A stretch of 64,000 nucleotides of DNA from Pectobacterium sp013449375. GTDB taxonomy: Bacteria > Pseudomonadota > Gammaproteobacteria > Enterobacterales > Enterobacteriaceae. The DNA is taken from the NCBI RefSeq assembly GCF_048593165.1, contig NZ_CP184271.1; one strand, 5' to 3'. A program made the position numbers and the translations under genes. The notes under the pieces were generated by a model. It was not told the DNA's origin and searched no databases. It was given only the letters and a program-made list of their open reading frames with translations. Shown piece after piece: positions 44,563-54,176 of the stretch (position 1 is the stretch's first letter; every line of letters starts with the position of its first letter).

Positions 44563-45819
44563 CTAGTCCAGCCCAAGGCTGTCACGTAAAATTTGTAACC
44601 GATTTTGGTCGCCGTCACGAGCGGCTTGCTGAAGGGATTTAGTCGGCGCGTGAATCAGGCGGTTAGTTAAACGGTGCGTCAGTTCCTGAATCACCGCTTC
44701 AACGTCATTGCCTTGTTGGATGGCAGCCAGCGCCTTGGCCGTCATTTCCGCACGCAGCTCATCGGCCTGAGCGCGATAATCGCGAATAGTCTCCACCGCA
44801 GACTGCGCACGCAGCCAGGCCATGAAATCGGAGCTTTCCTGCTGCACGATGGATTCAGCCTGCACCGCAGCCGCTTTGCGTTGCGCGAGGTTATGCTGAA
44901 TAATCGCGTGCAGATCGTCCACGCTGTAGAGATAAACGTTCGGTAATTTGCCGACTTCCGGCTCAATATCACGCGGAACTGCAATATCCACCATCAACAT
45001 TGGCTGATTCCGTCTCGCCTTCAGCGTCCGTTCCATCATCCCTTTTCCGATAATCGGCAGCGTACTGGCCGTTGAACTGATCACAATGTCGGTCTGAACG
45101 AGTTGTTCATCCAGTTCAGCTAACGTGATGACCTCTGCGCCCACTTCCGTCGCCAGCGCCTGCGCGCGTTCACGGGTTCGGTTTGCGATCACCATTTTCT
45201 GTACATTGTGCTCACGAAGATAGCGTGCGACCAGTTCAATGGTTTCTCCGGCACCAACCAGCAGCACCGTAACATCCGCCAGTGATTCAAAGATCTGCCG
45301 CGCCAGCGTACAGGCGGCAAATGCCACCGACACGGCGCTGGCACCGATATCTGTTTCCGTACGAACGCGCTTGGCAACGGTAAAAGACTTCTGGAACAAC
45401 CGTTCCAGTTCGCTGGACAGGGAATGACCCCGTTGTGATTCGGCAAACGCTTTCTTCACCTGTCCCAAAATCTGTGGTTCACCTAACACCAGCGAATCCA
45501 GACCGCTGGCTACGCGCATCAAATGGCTAACGGCGGCGTTATCCTGATGCCAGTACAGACTGCCGTTGACCTCTTCTGGGTGCAATTGATGGTATTCACA
45601 CAACCAGCGAATCAATTGTTCACGCTGATTTTCCTGTCCGTCAACACTAAGATAGAGTTCCGTACGATTGCAGGTAGACAGCACAACGCCGCCCTGCACC
45701 AGCGGTTGCTGTAGCAGACTGTCGAGGGCCACGCCTAATTTATCTGGCGAGAACACAACGCGTTCACGCAGAGAAACTGGTGCGGTTTTGTGATTAATAC
45801 CAAGCGCAAGCAGGGTCAT
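44563..45819 (-). CDS. hemA: Glutamyl-tRNA reductase
   Basis: First enzyme of tetrapyrrole synthesis (glutamyl-tRNA to glutamate-1-semialdehyde). It begins MTLLALGINHKTAPVSLRE, contains the active-site STCNRTELY (catalytic Cys) and VLLVGAGETIELVARYL (NADPH site). Length 418 aa is normal. It is divergent from lolB, as in E. coli. Confidence 0.97.
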   Translation of the reverse strand: MTLLALGINHKTAPVSLRERVVFSPDKLGVALDSLLQQPLVQGGVVLSTCNRTELYLSVDGQENQREQLIRWLCEYHQLHPEEVNGSLYWHQDNAAVSHLMRVASGLDSLVLGEPQILGQVKKAFAESQRGHSLSSELERLFQKSFTVAKRVRTETDIGASAVSVAFAACTLARQIFESLADVTVLLVGAGETIELVARYLREHNVQKMVIANRTRERAQALATEVGAEVITLAELDEQLVQTDIVISSTASTLPIIGKGMMERTLKARRNQPMLMVDIAVPRDIEPEVGKLPNVYLYSVDDLHAIIQHNLAQRKAAAVQAESIVQQESSDFMAWLRAQSAVETIRDYRAQADELRAEMTAKALAAIQQGNDVEAVIQELTHRLTNRLIHAPTKSLQQAARDGDQNRLQILRDSLGLD

Positions 45820-46051
45820 TAGGCTGTTTCTGAGTAATACCGGTCTTAGTATGGATTTCGTCTGAGTCGCATTCTACTTGATGCAGAAGAGCAAGAAAAG
45901 CGACAGCACGCGATACACCTCGTCTGAGGTAGTCACTTTTTGACAAAAAACAATAAACGCGATTAACGAATAACAATCATTGACGCTGAGCGGTAAGCCC
46001 GTTAGCGTGACGTATTTCATGGACTTCTTTCATTTACAGGATACGACCGAT

Positions 46052-46675
46052 ATGCCAACCAGAACCGTCCGATGCCTGCGTTTACTGCCTTTAGCCAGTG
46101 TATTGCTTGCCGCCTGTAGCATTAATCAACCGACCCAAACGGGTAAAAGCCCTACCTCGCCAGAGTGGCAACAGCATCAGCAAAAGGTCCAGCAGCTCAG
46201 CCAATATCAGACACGCGGCGCTTTTGCCTATATCTCCGATAGTAAAAGAGTATCAGCCAATTTCTTCTGGCAGGACACACCGCCGCAGCGTTATCGACTG
46301 CTGCTGACCAATCCGCTCGGCAACACCGAATTAGAACTTCGTGCCCAGCCTGACGGCGTGCAAATCACGGATAATCAGGGCAAGCGTTATGTGGGGAAAG
46401 ATGCCGAATACATGATTCAGCAACTCACTGGCATGGCTATTCCGCTGAACAATCTGCGCCAGTGGATTCTCGGTATTCCAGGCGATGCGACCGAATTCAC
46501 GTTGGATGAACGCTATCTGCTGAAAACTGTCACCTATCGTCAGGGTAGTCAAAACTGGAATGTCAGCTATCAGAGTTATAACACCGAGCTGACGCCTCCG
46601 CTCCCAACCAGCCTGGAACTGGTTCAGGGTGAACAGCATATTAAGCTGAAAATGAATAACTGGATGGTTAAATAA
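46052..46675 (+). CDS. lolB: Outer-membrane lipoprotein receptor LolB
   Basis: Receives lipoproteins from LolA and inserts them into the outer membrane. It has a lipoprotein signal ending LLAAC (Cys22) and the body block GAFAYISDSKRVSANFFWQD. Start taken at ATG 46052, giving 207 aa and a proper lipobox. It precedes ispE by three bases. Confidence 0.96.
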   Translation: MPTRTVRCLRLLPLASVLLAACSINQPTQTGKSPTSPEWQQHQQKVQQLSQYQTRGAFAYISDSKRVSANFFWQDTPPQRYRLLLTNPLGNTELELRAQPDGVQITDNQGKRYVGKDAEYMIQQLTGMAIPLNNLRQWILGIPGDATEFTLDERYLLKTVTYRQGSQNWNVSYQSYNTELTPPLPTSLELVQGEQHIKLKMNNWMVK

Positions 46676-46678
46676 GCG

Positions 46679-47551
46679 ATGCAACCGACGGTTATCGAGA
46701 CATGGCCTGCCCCCGCCAAACTGAATCTATTTCTTTATATTACCGGTCAGAGAAAAGACGGGTATCACCTGCTGCAAACGCTATTCCAATTTCTGGATTA
46801 CGGTGACACCCTGACGATTAGGCCACGTGATGACGACCAAATTAACCTGCTTACCCCCGTGGATGGCGTAGAGAATGAGCAAAACCTGATCGTCCGCGCC
46901 GCACGCTTATTACAGCAGCACTGCGAAGGCCATGATCTTCGTCCTGCTCGGTTCGGTGCAGATATCAGTATCGACAAATGCCTGCCAATGGGAGGTGGAC
47001 TGGGCGGAGGCTCATCCAACGCAGCAACCGTCTTGGTCGCCCTTAACCATTTGTGGCAAAGCGGGCTGAGCGTGGATACGTTGGCCGAACTGGGGCTGCA
47101 ATTGGGTGCAGATGTTCCCGTGTTTGTTCGTGGACATTCCGCCTTTGCCGAAGGCATTGGTGAACAGCTAACCCCTGCGAGTCCACCAGAAAAATGGTAT
47201 CTGGTCGCTCACCCTGGCGTGAGTATCGCCACACCGTTGATTTTCAGTGATCCTGAGTTGACGCGGAATTCGCCAGTTCGTGATTTAGAAACTTTATTAA
47301 ACCAGACCTTCGTCAATGATTGTGAAGCTATCGCAAGAAAACGTTTTCGTGAGGTTGAACAGCTACTTTCATGGCTGCTAGAATATGCCCCGGCGCGCCT
47401 GACTGGAACGGGGGCTTGTGTGTTTGCAGAGTTTGACACCGAGTTCGCAGCCCGTCAGGTGCTTGACCAGGCCCCGGAATGGCTAAACGGTTTCGTCGCG
47501 CGAGGCGTTAACGTCTCTCCGCTACAACGTACGCTTTCTGGGCAACGTTAG
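46679..47551 (+). CDS. ispE: 4-diphosphocytidyl-2-C-methyl-D-erythritol kinase
   Basis: Isoprenoid (MEP pathway) kinase of the GHMP family. ATP-binding motif LPMGGGLGGGSSNAATVL is present; 290 aa is normal. The gene follows lolB and precedes prs. Its 3' part carries a PurR-like palindrome. Confidence 0.97.
   Translation: MQPTVIETWPAPAKLNLFLYITGQRKDGYHLLQTLFQFLDYGDTLTIRPRDDDQINLLTPVDGVENEQNLIVRAARLLQQHCEGHDLRPARFGADISIDKCLPMGGGLGGGSSNAATVLVALNHLWQSGLSVDTLAELGLQLGADVPVFVRGHSAFAEGIGEQLTPASPPEKWYLVAHPGVSIATPLIFSDPELTRNSPVRDLETLLNQTFVNDCEAIARKRFREVEQLLSWLLEYAPARLTGTGACVFAEFDTEFAARQVLDQAPEWLNGFVARGVNVSPLQRTLSGQR
47335..47350. promoter_or_regulatory. PurR-box candidate inside ispE, upstream of prs
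   Basis: AAGAAAACGTTTTCGT matches the PurR consensus (ANGCAANCGNTTNCNT) at all but one of the fixed positions, and its core GAAAACGTTTTC is a perfect palindrome. It lies about 340 bases before prs; E. coli prs is known to be PurR-repressed. Confidence 0.55.
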
Positions 47552-47687
47552 GTTTTGCCACACACCGGCTGCCATGCGGCCAGTTTGTAGCAAACTTAAT
47601 TCATACACCCGTATGCATATTGTGCCTGTTGTTCTCCCTGCCTGGCAGGCGCAATATTTCTCTGGACGCAAGCCTGAGGTTCTTCTC

Positions 47688-48635
47688 GTGCCTGATATGA
47701 AGCTTTTTGCTGGTAACGCCATCCCGGAACTAGCACAACGTATTGCCAACCGTTTGTACACTAGCCTTGGCGACGCCGCTGTCGGTCGTTTTAGCGATGG
47801 CGAAGTCAGCGTGCAAATCAATGAAAATGTACGCGGTGGTGATATTTTCATCATCCAGTCCACCTGTGCACCCACCAATGACAACCTGATGGAACTGGTT
47901 GTGATGGTCGATGCTCTGCGTCGCGCTTCCGCGGGACGTATTACCGCTGTTATCCCCTACTTCGGCTATGCCCGCCAGGACCGTCGTGTGCGTTCCGCAC
48001 GTGTGCCAATCACCGCGAAAGTCGTTGCTGACTTCCTGTCCAGCGTCGGTGTTGACCGTGTTCTGACCGTTGATCTGCACGCTGAGCAGATTCAGGGTTT
48101 CTTCGATGTTCCGGTAGATAACGTATTCGGTAGCCCGATCCTGCTGGAAGATATGTTGCAACAGAATCTGGAAAACCCGATTGTGGTTTCTCCTGATATC
48201 GGTGGCGTTGTGCGTGCTCGCGCCATCGCTAAACTGCTGAACGATACCGACATGGCGATCATCGACAAGCGCCGTCCACGTGCCAACGTTTCTCAGGTGA
48301 TGCACATCATCGGTGACGTCGCTGGCCGTGACTGTGTACTGGTTGACGATATGATCGACACCGGCGGCACGCTGTGTAAAGCGGCGGAAGCGCTGAAAGA
48401 ACGTGGTGCTAAACGCGTATTCGCTTATGCCACACACCCGATCTTCTCAGGCAATGCTTACGAGAACATCAAGAACTCTGTCATTGATGAAGTGATTGTC
48501 TGCGATACCATTCCGCTGGCGGAAAACATTCGTTCACTGCCGAATGTTCGTACGTTAACGCTGTCTGGGATGTTGGCCGAAGCGATTCGTCGTATCAGCA
48601 ACGAAGAATCTATTTCTGCGATGTTTGAACATTAA
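47688..48635 (+). CDS. prs: Ribose-phosphate pyrophosphokinase
   Basis: Makes PRPP from ribose-5-phosphate and ATP for nucleotide, His and Trp synthesis. Starts at GTG 47688 (VPDMKLFAGNAIPELAQRIA), which fits the E. coli start and has GAGG eight bases upstream. The PRPP motif DCVLVDDMIDTGGTLCKAAE is intact. 315 aa. Confidence 0.97.
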   Translation: MPDMKLFAGNAIPELAQRIANRLYTSLGDAAVGRFSDGEVSVQINENVRGGDIFIIQSTCAPTNDNLMELVVMVDALRRASAGRITAVIPYFGYARQDRRVRSARVPITAKVVADFLSSVGVDRVLTVDLHAEQIQGFFDVPVDNVFGSPILLEDMLQQNLENPIVVSPDIGGVVRARAIAKLLNDTDMAIIDKRRPRANVSQVMHIIGDVAGRDCVLVDDMIDTGGTLCKAAEALKERGAKRVFAYATHPIFSGNAYENIKNSVIDEVIVCDTIPLAENIRSLPNVRTLTLSGMLAEAIRRISNEESISAMFEH

Positions 48636-48672
48636 TCGCGGCTGACCGAGTAACCGCTCGCAAACGCTGATG

Positions 48673-48702
48673 AAGCCACCTGTAACAAGGTGGCTTTCTT
48701 AT
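48673..48702 (+). terminator. Terminator of prs
   Basis: AAGCCACC (48673-48680) pairs with GGTGGCTT (48689-48696), followed by TCTTATTTT. Confidence 0.85.
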
Positions 48703-48730
48703 TTTCATCACTGTAAAAAACGCTATCGCT

Positions 48731-48770
48731 ATAAAAAACAAAAAACCGCCATAGCGAAGCTACAGCGGCT
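48731..48770 (-). terminator. Terminator of ychH
   Basis: On the minus strand a GC-rich stem (48745-48770, GCCGC with GCGGT and inner TAGC/GCTA) is followed by a T-run. Confidence 0.75.
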
Positions 48771-48809
48771 CTTATGTTCAATTTTCATTAACGTCTATGG
48801 CGCTAACGA

Positions 48810-49079
48810 TTATGGGTGACGTTGGCGGCGGCAACGCTTATCAAAGTGTTTAACCCACCAATAACGGTCTGCGACTTCCTCACGCCCGCTAATACGTGCT
48901 CCCACTAACCAAAGTATTGCACCAGAGAAAATACCGACCAGATCAACATACGTCATATATTCAGGGACATTCAGTTTAGGGAATTGGCTGGCGATGGAAA
49001 AGCCAATGCCGCCAATCATCAGAATCATACCGAGCCCCATCAACATGTTACCCAATACTGTCACGTTTTTACGTTTCAT
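48810..49079 (-). CDS. ychH: Stress-response membrane protein YchH
   Basis: A 89-aa inner-membrane protein with two membrane helices (VLGNMLMGLGMILMIGGIGF, LVGIFSGAILWLVGARI) and the conserved tail DRYWWVKHFDKRCRR. In E. coli it is a CRP-controlled stress protein of unknown role. It lies divergent to pth, as expected. Confidence 0.95.
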   Translation of the reverse strand: MKRKNVTVLGNMLMGLGMILMIGGIGFSIASQFPKLNVPEYMTYVDLVGIFSGAILWLVGARISGREEVADRYWWVKHFDKRCRRQRHP

Positions 49080-49393
49080 CTGCCACCTCCAGATTAATTC
49101 TGTGGATGAATCAGAGTGCCATTACCGCTGACTTTCTTATTATTGATGTAATTATAGACAATAATGTGCATGGATGATTGCGGGAAGGATCACAGATAAA
49201 AGGAATGATGAGTATTTTTTTACGTTGAAACAAATGAATAGACAAAAGTCCGAATAATCACATCACTGAATAAATAACATTATATTTACATTCCAACACT
49301 GAGATTTTGCTATCCAGCATACGGTGTGTAAACTAGCGCTTTCGTTTATCACGCTACCCTGCGTCAGTTTAAGCACGCAATCTGGAATATACC
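49080..49393. other. Divergent promoter region ychH - pth
   Basis: No coding sequence recognised. AT-rich, consistent with promoter use; the ychH-pth order is conserved in enterobacteria. Confidence 0.5.
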
Positions 49394-49981
49394 GTGAGCA
49401 GCATTAAATTAATTGTCGGCCTGGCGAATCCTGGCGCTGAATATGCCGCCACCCGCCATAATGCGGGCGCCTGGTTTGTCGATCGTCTAGCGAACGCTTA
49501 CCGTCAGCCACTGAAAGAAGAAAGCAAATTTTTTGGTTACACGTCCCGTCTGAATCTGGCTGGGCAAGATGTACGCCTTCTGGTCCCAACCACGTTCATG
49601 AATTTGAGTGGCAAAGCCGTCGCGGCAATGGCCACCTTCTATCGCATCCAGCCTGATGAAATCCTGGTTGCCCACGATGAACTGGATTTATTACCGGGGA
49701 TTGCCAAACTTAAACTGGGTGGCGGGCACGGTGGCCATAACGGGCTGAAAGACATCATCAGCAAATTGGGTAACAACCCAAACTTCCATCGCTTACGTAT
49801 TGGTATCGGCCATCCGGGCGATAAAAACAAAGTGACAGGCTTTGTGCTGGGTAAACCGCCGACAAGCGAGCAGACGTTGATCGACGATGCCATTGACGAA
49901 GCCGTGCGCTGCACAGAAATTCTGATGAAAGAAGACATGATCAAGGCGATGAACCGCTTGCATGCCTTCAAACCGGCATAA
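49394..49981 (+). CDS. pth: Peptidyl-tRNA hydrolase
   Basis: Recycles prematurely released peptidyl-tRNA. Signature KLIVGLANPGAEYAATRHNA (catalytic His in TRHNAG) and GGGHGGHNGLKDI present; 195 aa is normal. Start codon is GTG at 49394. Confidence 0.97.
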   Translation: MSSIKLIVGLANPGAEYAATRHNAGAWFVDRLANAYRQPLKEESKFFGYTSRLNLAGQDVRLLVPTTFMNLSGKAVAAMATFYRIQPDEILVAHDELDLLPGIAKLKLGGGHGGHNGLKDIISKLGNNPNFHRLRIGIGHPGDKNKVTGFVLGKPPTSEQTLIDDAIDEAVRCTEILMKEDMIKAMNRLHAFKPA

Positions 49982-50110
49982 ACTGGTCAGAATGCGGATG
50001 GGAGTTCGAGATAAATCGCCATTCCGTGTATAATCGGCCGAAATGTTTCCATTCTGACAGGCAAAACATAGTAATTGCCTGATTAATAAGTTATTTAAGG
50101 TGATATAAAC

Positions 50111-51202
50111 ATGGGATTCAAATGCGGTATCGTTGGGCTGCCTAACGTCGGTAAATCCACTCTGTTCAATGCGTTGACCAAAGCCGGCATCGAAGCGGCC
50201 AACTTCCCGTTTTGTACCATCGAGCCAAATACCGGCGTCGTGCCGATGCCCGATCCACGTCTGGACAAACTGGCCGAAATCGTTAAGCCGCAGCGTATCC
50301 TCCCTACCACCATGGAATTTGTTGATATCGCCGGTCTGGTAAAAGGCGCGTCCAAAGGTGAAGGCTTGGGTAACCAGTTCCTGACCAACATCCGAGAAAC
50401 GGAAGCTATTGGTCACGTTGTCCGCTGCTTTGAAAACGACAACATCATCCATGTAAACAACAAAGTTGACCCAGCGGATGACATCGACGTGATCAACACC
50501 GAGTTGGCGTTGTCTGACCTCGATACCTGCGAACGCGCCATTCATCGCGTGCAGAAAAGAGCCAAGGGCGGCGATAAAGATGCGAAAGCTGAACTGGCCG
50601 CGCTGGAGAAATGCTTACCGCAGTTGGAAAACGCCGGGATGCTGCGCTCACTGGATTTAAGCGATGAAGATAAAGCAGCCATCAAATACCTGAGCTTCCT
50701 GACGCTGAAGCCAACCATGTACATCGCCAACGTCAACGAAGATGGTTTTGAAAATAACCCGTACCTCGATAAAGTGCGCGAAATCGCGGCCGCTGAAGGT
50801 TCAGTCGTTGTAGCCGTCTGCGCCGCAGTTGAGTCAGATATCGCGGAACTGGATGATGCTGACCGCGAAGAGTTTATGGCTGAGTTAGGTCTGGAAGAAC
50901 CGGGTTTGAACCGCGTTATCCGCGCGGGCTATGAACTGCTGAACCTGCAAACCTACTTCACCGCTGGCGTGAAAGAAGTTCGCGCATGGACCATCCCTGT
51001 CGGCGCCACCGCCCCGCAGGCAGCGGGTAAAATTCACACCGACTTCGAGAAAGGCTTCATCCGTGCACAAACTATCGCCTATGAAGATTTCATCACCTAC
51101 AAAGGTGAACAAGGCGCGAAAGAAGCGGGGAAAATGCGTTCAGAAGGCAAGGACTACATCGTAAAAGATGGCGACGTCATGAACTTCCTGTTCAACGTCT
51201 AA
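50111..51202 (+). CDS. ychF: Redox-regulated ATPase YchF (OLA1 family)
   Basis: Ribosome-associated P-loop ATPase that inhibits catalase and senses redox state in E. coli. P-loop GLPNVGKST (residues 9-17) and the TGS-like C-terminal domain are present; 363 aa is normal. The tail-module prophage lies downstream, beyond a terminator. Confidence 0.97.
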   Translation: MGFKCGIVGLPNVGKSTLFNALTKAGIEAANFPFCTIEPNTGVVPMPDPRLDKLAEIVKPQRILPTTMEFVDIAGLVKGASKGEGLGNQFLTNIRETEAIGHVVRCFENDNIIHVNNKVDPADDIDVINTELALSDLDTCERAIHRVQKRAKGGDKDAKAELAALEKCLPQLENAGMLRSLDLSDEDKAAIKYLSFLTLKPTMYIANVNEDGFENNPYLDKVREIAAAEGSVVVAVCAAVESDIAELDDADREEFMAELGLEEPGLNRVIRAGYELLNLQTYFTAGVKEVRAWTIPVGATAPQAAGKIHTDFEKGFIRAQTIAYEDFITYKGEQGAKEAGKMRSEGKDYIVKDGDVMNFLFNV

Positions 51203-51259
51203 TCGCTTCTGTTGTCTCATGGGATCATGACGTATCTTATGAAGATCATCAATCTACAC

Positions 51260-51290
51260 AAAATCCACGCCGTTGCGTGGATTTTCGTTT
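51260..51290. terminator. Terminator of ychF
   Basis: AAAATCCACGC (51260-51270) pairs with GCGTGGATTTT (51275-51285) around a CGTT loop. Confidence 0.9.
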
Positions 51291-51408
51291 TAAATTTGGG
51301 AGTTTTCATTTGAAAAATCATTATTCTATTAACTCATCCCAAATTCGCGTAGTAACACATATCTGTGGTTTTTTAGTTTTTCTATACAGTTTCTCCATGC
51401 TGATGCGC

Positions 51409-51444
51409 CGCGCGATAAATGCGGCACATCCTGCGCGATAAATG
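51409..51444. repeat. Short tandem-like direct repeat
   Basis: GCGCGATAAATGC occurs twice (51409-51421 and 51432-51444) just outside the tail module. Possibly a relic of the prophage edge. Confidence 0.4.
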
Positions 51445-51492
51445 CATCGCTTTAACTATTTCACATATCGTAAAAAAATTACAAATTCCCCT

Positions 51493-52110
51493 TTATGAAC
51501 TCGGTACAATCGGCCACTCGATATCTGTAGCGCTCACATCAACACGGCTCAGTAGCACTGCATATTTTTGCCACGCTGTCAGCGAGGTTTTCTCTTCATC
51601 GGTCGCAATATCCAAATTAACCGCATACGTCAGCTCGTTGACGCGAGACGTGGCAGCGGCTTTGCGTGTAGCAAGCTCCTGCTGTGCAGATTTTAGCGCT
51701 GAAACGGCTTGCGCGGCCTTGTCGATCACCCATGCTTTCCCGTTCCACACGTCGAATTCGGTAGCCGGTTTCAGCAATGTGACGTTAGCTGGCAGTTCGC
51801 CAAACTGCGTCACAGTCTGCGGCTGGCGTGTTTCCGTGATGTAAACCGTCTGGCCGCGATAGTCTGGCACCTGCTCCCAGCTTTTTCCGTCTACCGCACG
51901 GCGCAAGGCTTGGCCGACAGGCGGCAATTGCGGTTCATCTGCGTAGCTATCAGCAGGCAGGCCAACGCCTTGCATGACGTACTCATAACTCGCTGACTGG
52001 TATTCACGCGTGGCCGGATTAACGTGATAAACCGTAATCCATCCGGCGTTGATTGCCAGCCCACGTTCGTTCAGTTCTGCGCTTTTGATTTGTGTTGAAT
52101 AGTTGCTCAT
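51493..52110 (-). CDS. Tail fibre assembly protein (Tfa family)
   Basis: A 205-aa protein with the Tfa C-terminal pattern (ATRKAAATSRVNELTYAVNL, TSLTAWQKYAVLLSRVDVS). Tfa proteins act as chaperones for trimerisation and stay at the fibre tip in some phages. It overlaps the fibre gene by one base, so coupling is likely. Corresponds to P2 gpG. Confidence 0.9.
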   Translation of the reverse strand: MSNYSTQIKSAELNERGLAINAGWITVYHVNPATREYQSASYEYVMQGVGLPADSYADEPQLPPVGQALRRAVDGKSWEQVPDYRGQTVYITETRQPQTVTQFGELPANVTLLKPATEFDVWNGKAWVIDKAAQAVSALKSAQQELATRKAAATSRVNELTYAVNLDIATDEEKTSLTAWQKYAVLLSRVDVSATDIEWPIVPSS

Positions 52111-54176
52111 TATGCTGCTCTCACGATGTAGTTAAAGGCGATATTGCGGGGACGGTTTTCGGATGCTGTCGGTACAACTGTAGATGCGTCAAATGTGACA
52201 ATGCGGCCACCATTTCCGCCGCCCAGACCTGACGACGAACCGGTATACCTATTAGCGTCAAAAACCCCTGCGGTTTCTGTCGTATTAACGCGATCATTTA
52301 ATTGCCCAATTGTCCCTACGATATTTCTGATTGCATCACCTTGAGCTGACAGCAACGCACGCCCAGCATCAACCCCCCGACCGTCATCCCAGCCGCGCAC
52401 GAACTCACCGCGTAAATCAGGCAGGAAACCGCTCGGATAACGGGATGCCAGAACAGGATATTGTGCTGTATCAAACTGCTGGCCGTTACATTTCAACCAG
52501 CCAGAAGGTGCGACGGCGCCAGGGAATAGTTGGGGCATGCCGACCAGTTCAGAGGTGGGTAGTGCGCCGATTGTTGACGGGGTTAGGTTTCCTTCATGAT
52601 AGACAGAACGCCATGCCCCGCCTGCGGCTGCGATGTAAACGCGGTCATTGGTATGAATAACCGTCGAGCTATTCGGATTGCCGACGACAACCGTGTTATC
52701 GGGTGATAACGACAGCATTTGTCTGTAACTCGCATCGGACATCACACCGACTACTGCATCTTTAGCATTGAGGTCTAAATTCCCCCGTAGCCTAACTCCG
52801 CCCTGTAGATGACCGCCTGTAATTGGCAGCGCCCCTACATCAGCCGCAGTCGGCTTAAATTGGGTTGTGTAAAATTTTTCCCACTGATGTTCAAATCCCA
52901 TACCATCACGCGCTGTGCGATATGACAGCCCGCCATTTCCATACTCAGCCAAAAATTGCAATGATGGGCAACTGGCCGCACCACCATAAAAATGCACAAC
53001 CATTTGTCTGGCGTCGGGAAACAGCGCTTGATAAACGCCTGAATTCGCATTCCACGCCACATCACTATTATTTACAGCACCTGTAAATCCCAGTGGGAAT
53101 GCACCAATTTCCGTAGCGCTGGGTTTATTCGTCAAGCCATCAAGCACCACATTCCAGCCCAGCGAGTAAACACCATCCCATGCCTGACGTGTTGCTACCG
53201 GCCCACGGTGAGGTAAATACATCTGACTAATGACACCACCGATTTCGTTAACAAGTAGAAAACCGAATGAATACAGAGTCTCCCCGCGAATGTTTTTGGG
53301 CATATCGATAACCGTATTACCGTCATTAACCCCTACCCGATAAACCCCGGTCTGATTACATGTCGCAAACGTTCCGCCATTTACCAACTCACCGCGATAA
53401 ACAAGTGTCGAAAGAAATCTCGCTTTATCGGGGATATCCGCGCCGTTCTGGTCTTTCGCCAATTTTCCGGCCAATGTATTTAACATTGTCGTGGAGAAGT
53501 TCGGATCATTACCTAATGCGTTCGCAAGCTCTTGCAGTGTATCCAGCGCAGCTGGTGAGCCGTTGACCAGAGCTGCAATAGCCATTTTCACAAATGCCGT
53601 GGTGGCCAGTTGCGTGTCATTAGAACCGGATGCTGCAGTTGGGGCGGTTGGCGTTCCTGTGAATGCCGGACTCGCTTTCGGCGCGTACTGGGGATGTGCA
53701 TCAAGAGCTGATGCATGGGCATTCAGCTTATTTGTCGCGTCGGCTTTGGCATCAGCAATCGCATTCAATATGGTGGTGCTGAAGTTAGGGTCATTACCTA
53801 ATGCATTCGCTAGCTCCTGCAGCGTATCCAGCGCTGCTGGTGAGCCGTTGATTAACGTAGTAATCGCAGCCTTAACGAATGCTGTAGTCGCAATCTGATT
53901 ACTGTTAGCGGTTTGAGCGGCAGTTGGAGCGGTTGGCGTTCCTGTGAGGGCTGGATTCGCTTTCGGCGCATATTGGGTATGGGGATCAACGGCACCGACA
54001 TGCGTGGCCAAATCACTTCCCGTTTTTTCCTGCTCACTCTTCAGATAAGTCGTGCGGCTAGCCAACTGTTCAGCCTGTCGGTTGGAAATACCTCCAGGGC
54101 CACCAACAACGGGGTCTGATGTTTCCAGTTGATAAATGCCGTCGATCCACGTTTTTTGTTCAGGCAAGTTAGCCAT
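52110..54176 (-). CDS. Phage tail fibre protein with internal duplication
   Basis: A 688-aa receptor-binding fibre (P2 gpH type). Residues about 66-138 and 161-233 are a near-exact duplication (APTAA..., NGSPAALDTLQELANALGND in both). The C-terminal part has a tail-collar-like domain (PSGWLKCNGQQFD, YPSGFLPDLRGEFVRGWDDG) and ends RPRNIAFNYIVRAA, the conserved tip shared by many Tfa-dependent fibres. Host range of the former phage would be set here. No invertase is present next to it. Confidence 0.92.
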   Translation of the reverse strand: MANLPEQKTWIDGIYQLETSDPVVGGPGGISNRQAEQLASRTTYLKSEQEKTGSDLATHVGAVDPHTQYAPKANPALTGTPTAPTAAQTANSNQIATTAFVKAAITTLINGSPAALDTLQELANALGNDPNFSTTILNAIADAKADATNKLNAHASALDAHPQYAPKASPAFTGTPTAPTAASGSNDTQLATTAFVKMAIAALVNGSPAALDTLQELANALGNDPNFSTTMLNTLAGKLAKDQNGADIPDKARFLSTLVYRGELVNGGTFATCNQTGVYRVGVNDGNTVIDMPKNIRGETLYSFGFLLVNEIGGVISQMYLPHRGPVATRQAWDGVYSLGWNVVLDGLTNKPSATEIGAFPLGFTGAVNNSDVAWNANSGVYQALFPDARQMVVHFYGGAASCPSLQFLAEYGNGGLSYRTARDGMGFEHQWEKFYTTQFKPTAADVGALPITGGHLQGGVRLRGNLDLNAKDAVVGVMSDASYRQMLSLSPDNTVVVGNPNSSTVIHTNDRVYIAAAGGAWRSVYHEGNLTPSTIGALPTSELVGMPQLFPGAVAPSGWLKCNGQQFDTAQYPVLASRYPSGFLPDLRGEFVRGWDDGRGVDAGRALLSAQGDAIRNIVGTIGQLNDRVNTTETAGVFDANRYTGSSSGLGGGNGGRIVTFDASTVVPTASENRPRNIAFNYIVRAA
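53478..53981 (-). repeat. Internal duplication in the tail fibre gene
   Basis: Two units of about 73 codons (53763-53981 and 53478-53696) encode nearly the same sequence with a spacing of 95 codons. Such duplications are typical of fibre shafts and may change fibre length. Confidence 0.8.

Noticed and set aside
43434..44618. Extended prfA start overlapping hemA
   Set aside because: The first 34 codons lie in the hemA reading region and do not match the family; ATG at 44516 gives the normal length.
49793..50545. 250-codon frame opposite pth/ychF
   Set aside because: Spans two well-established genes on the other strand.
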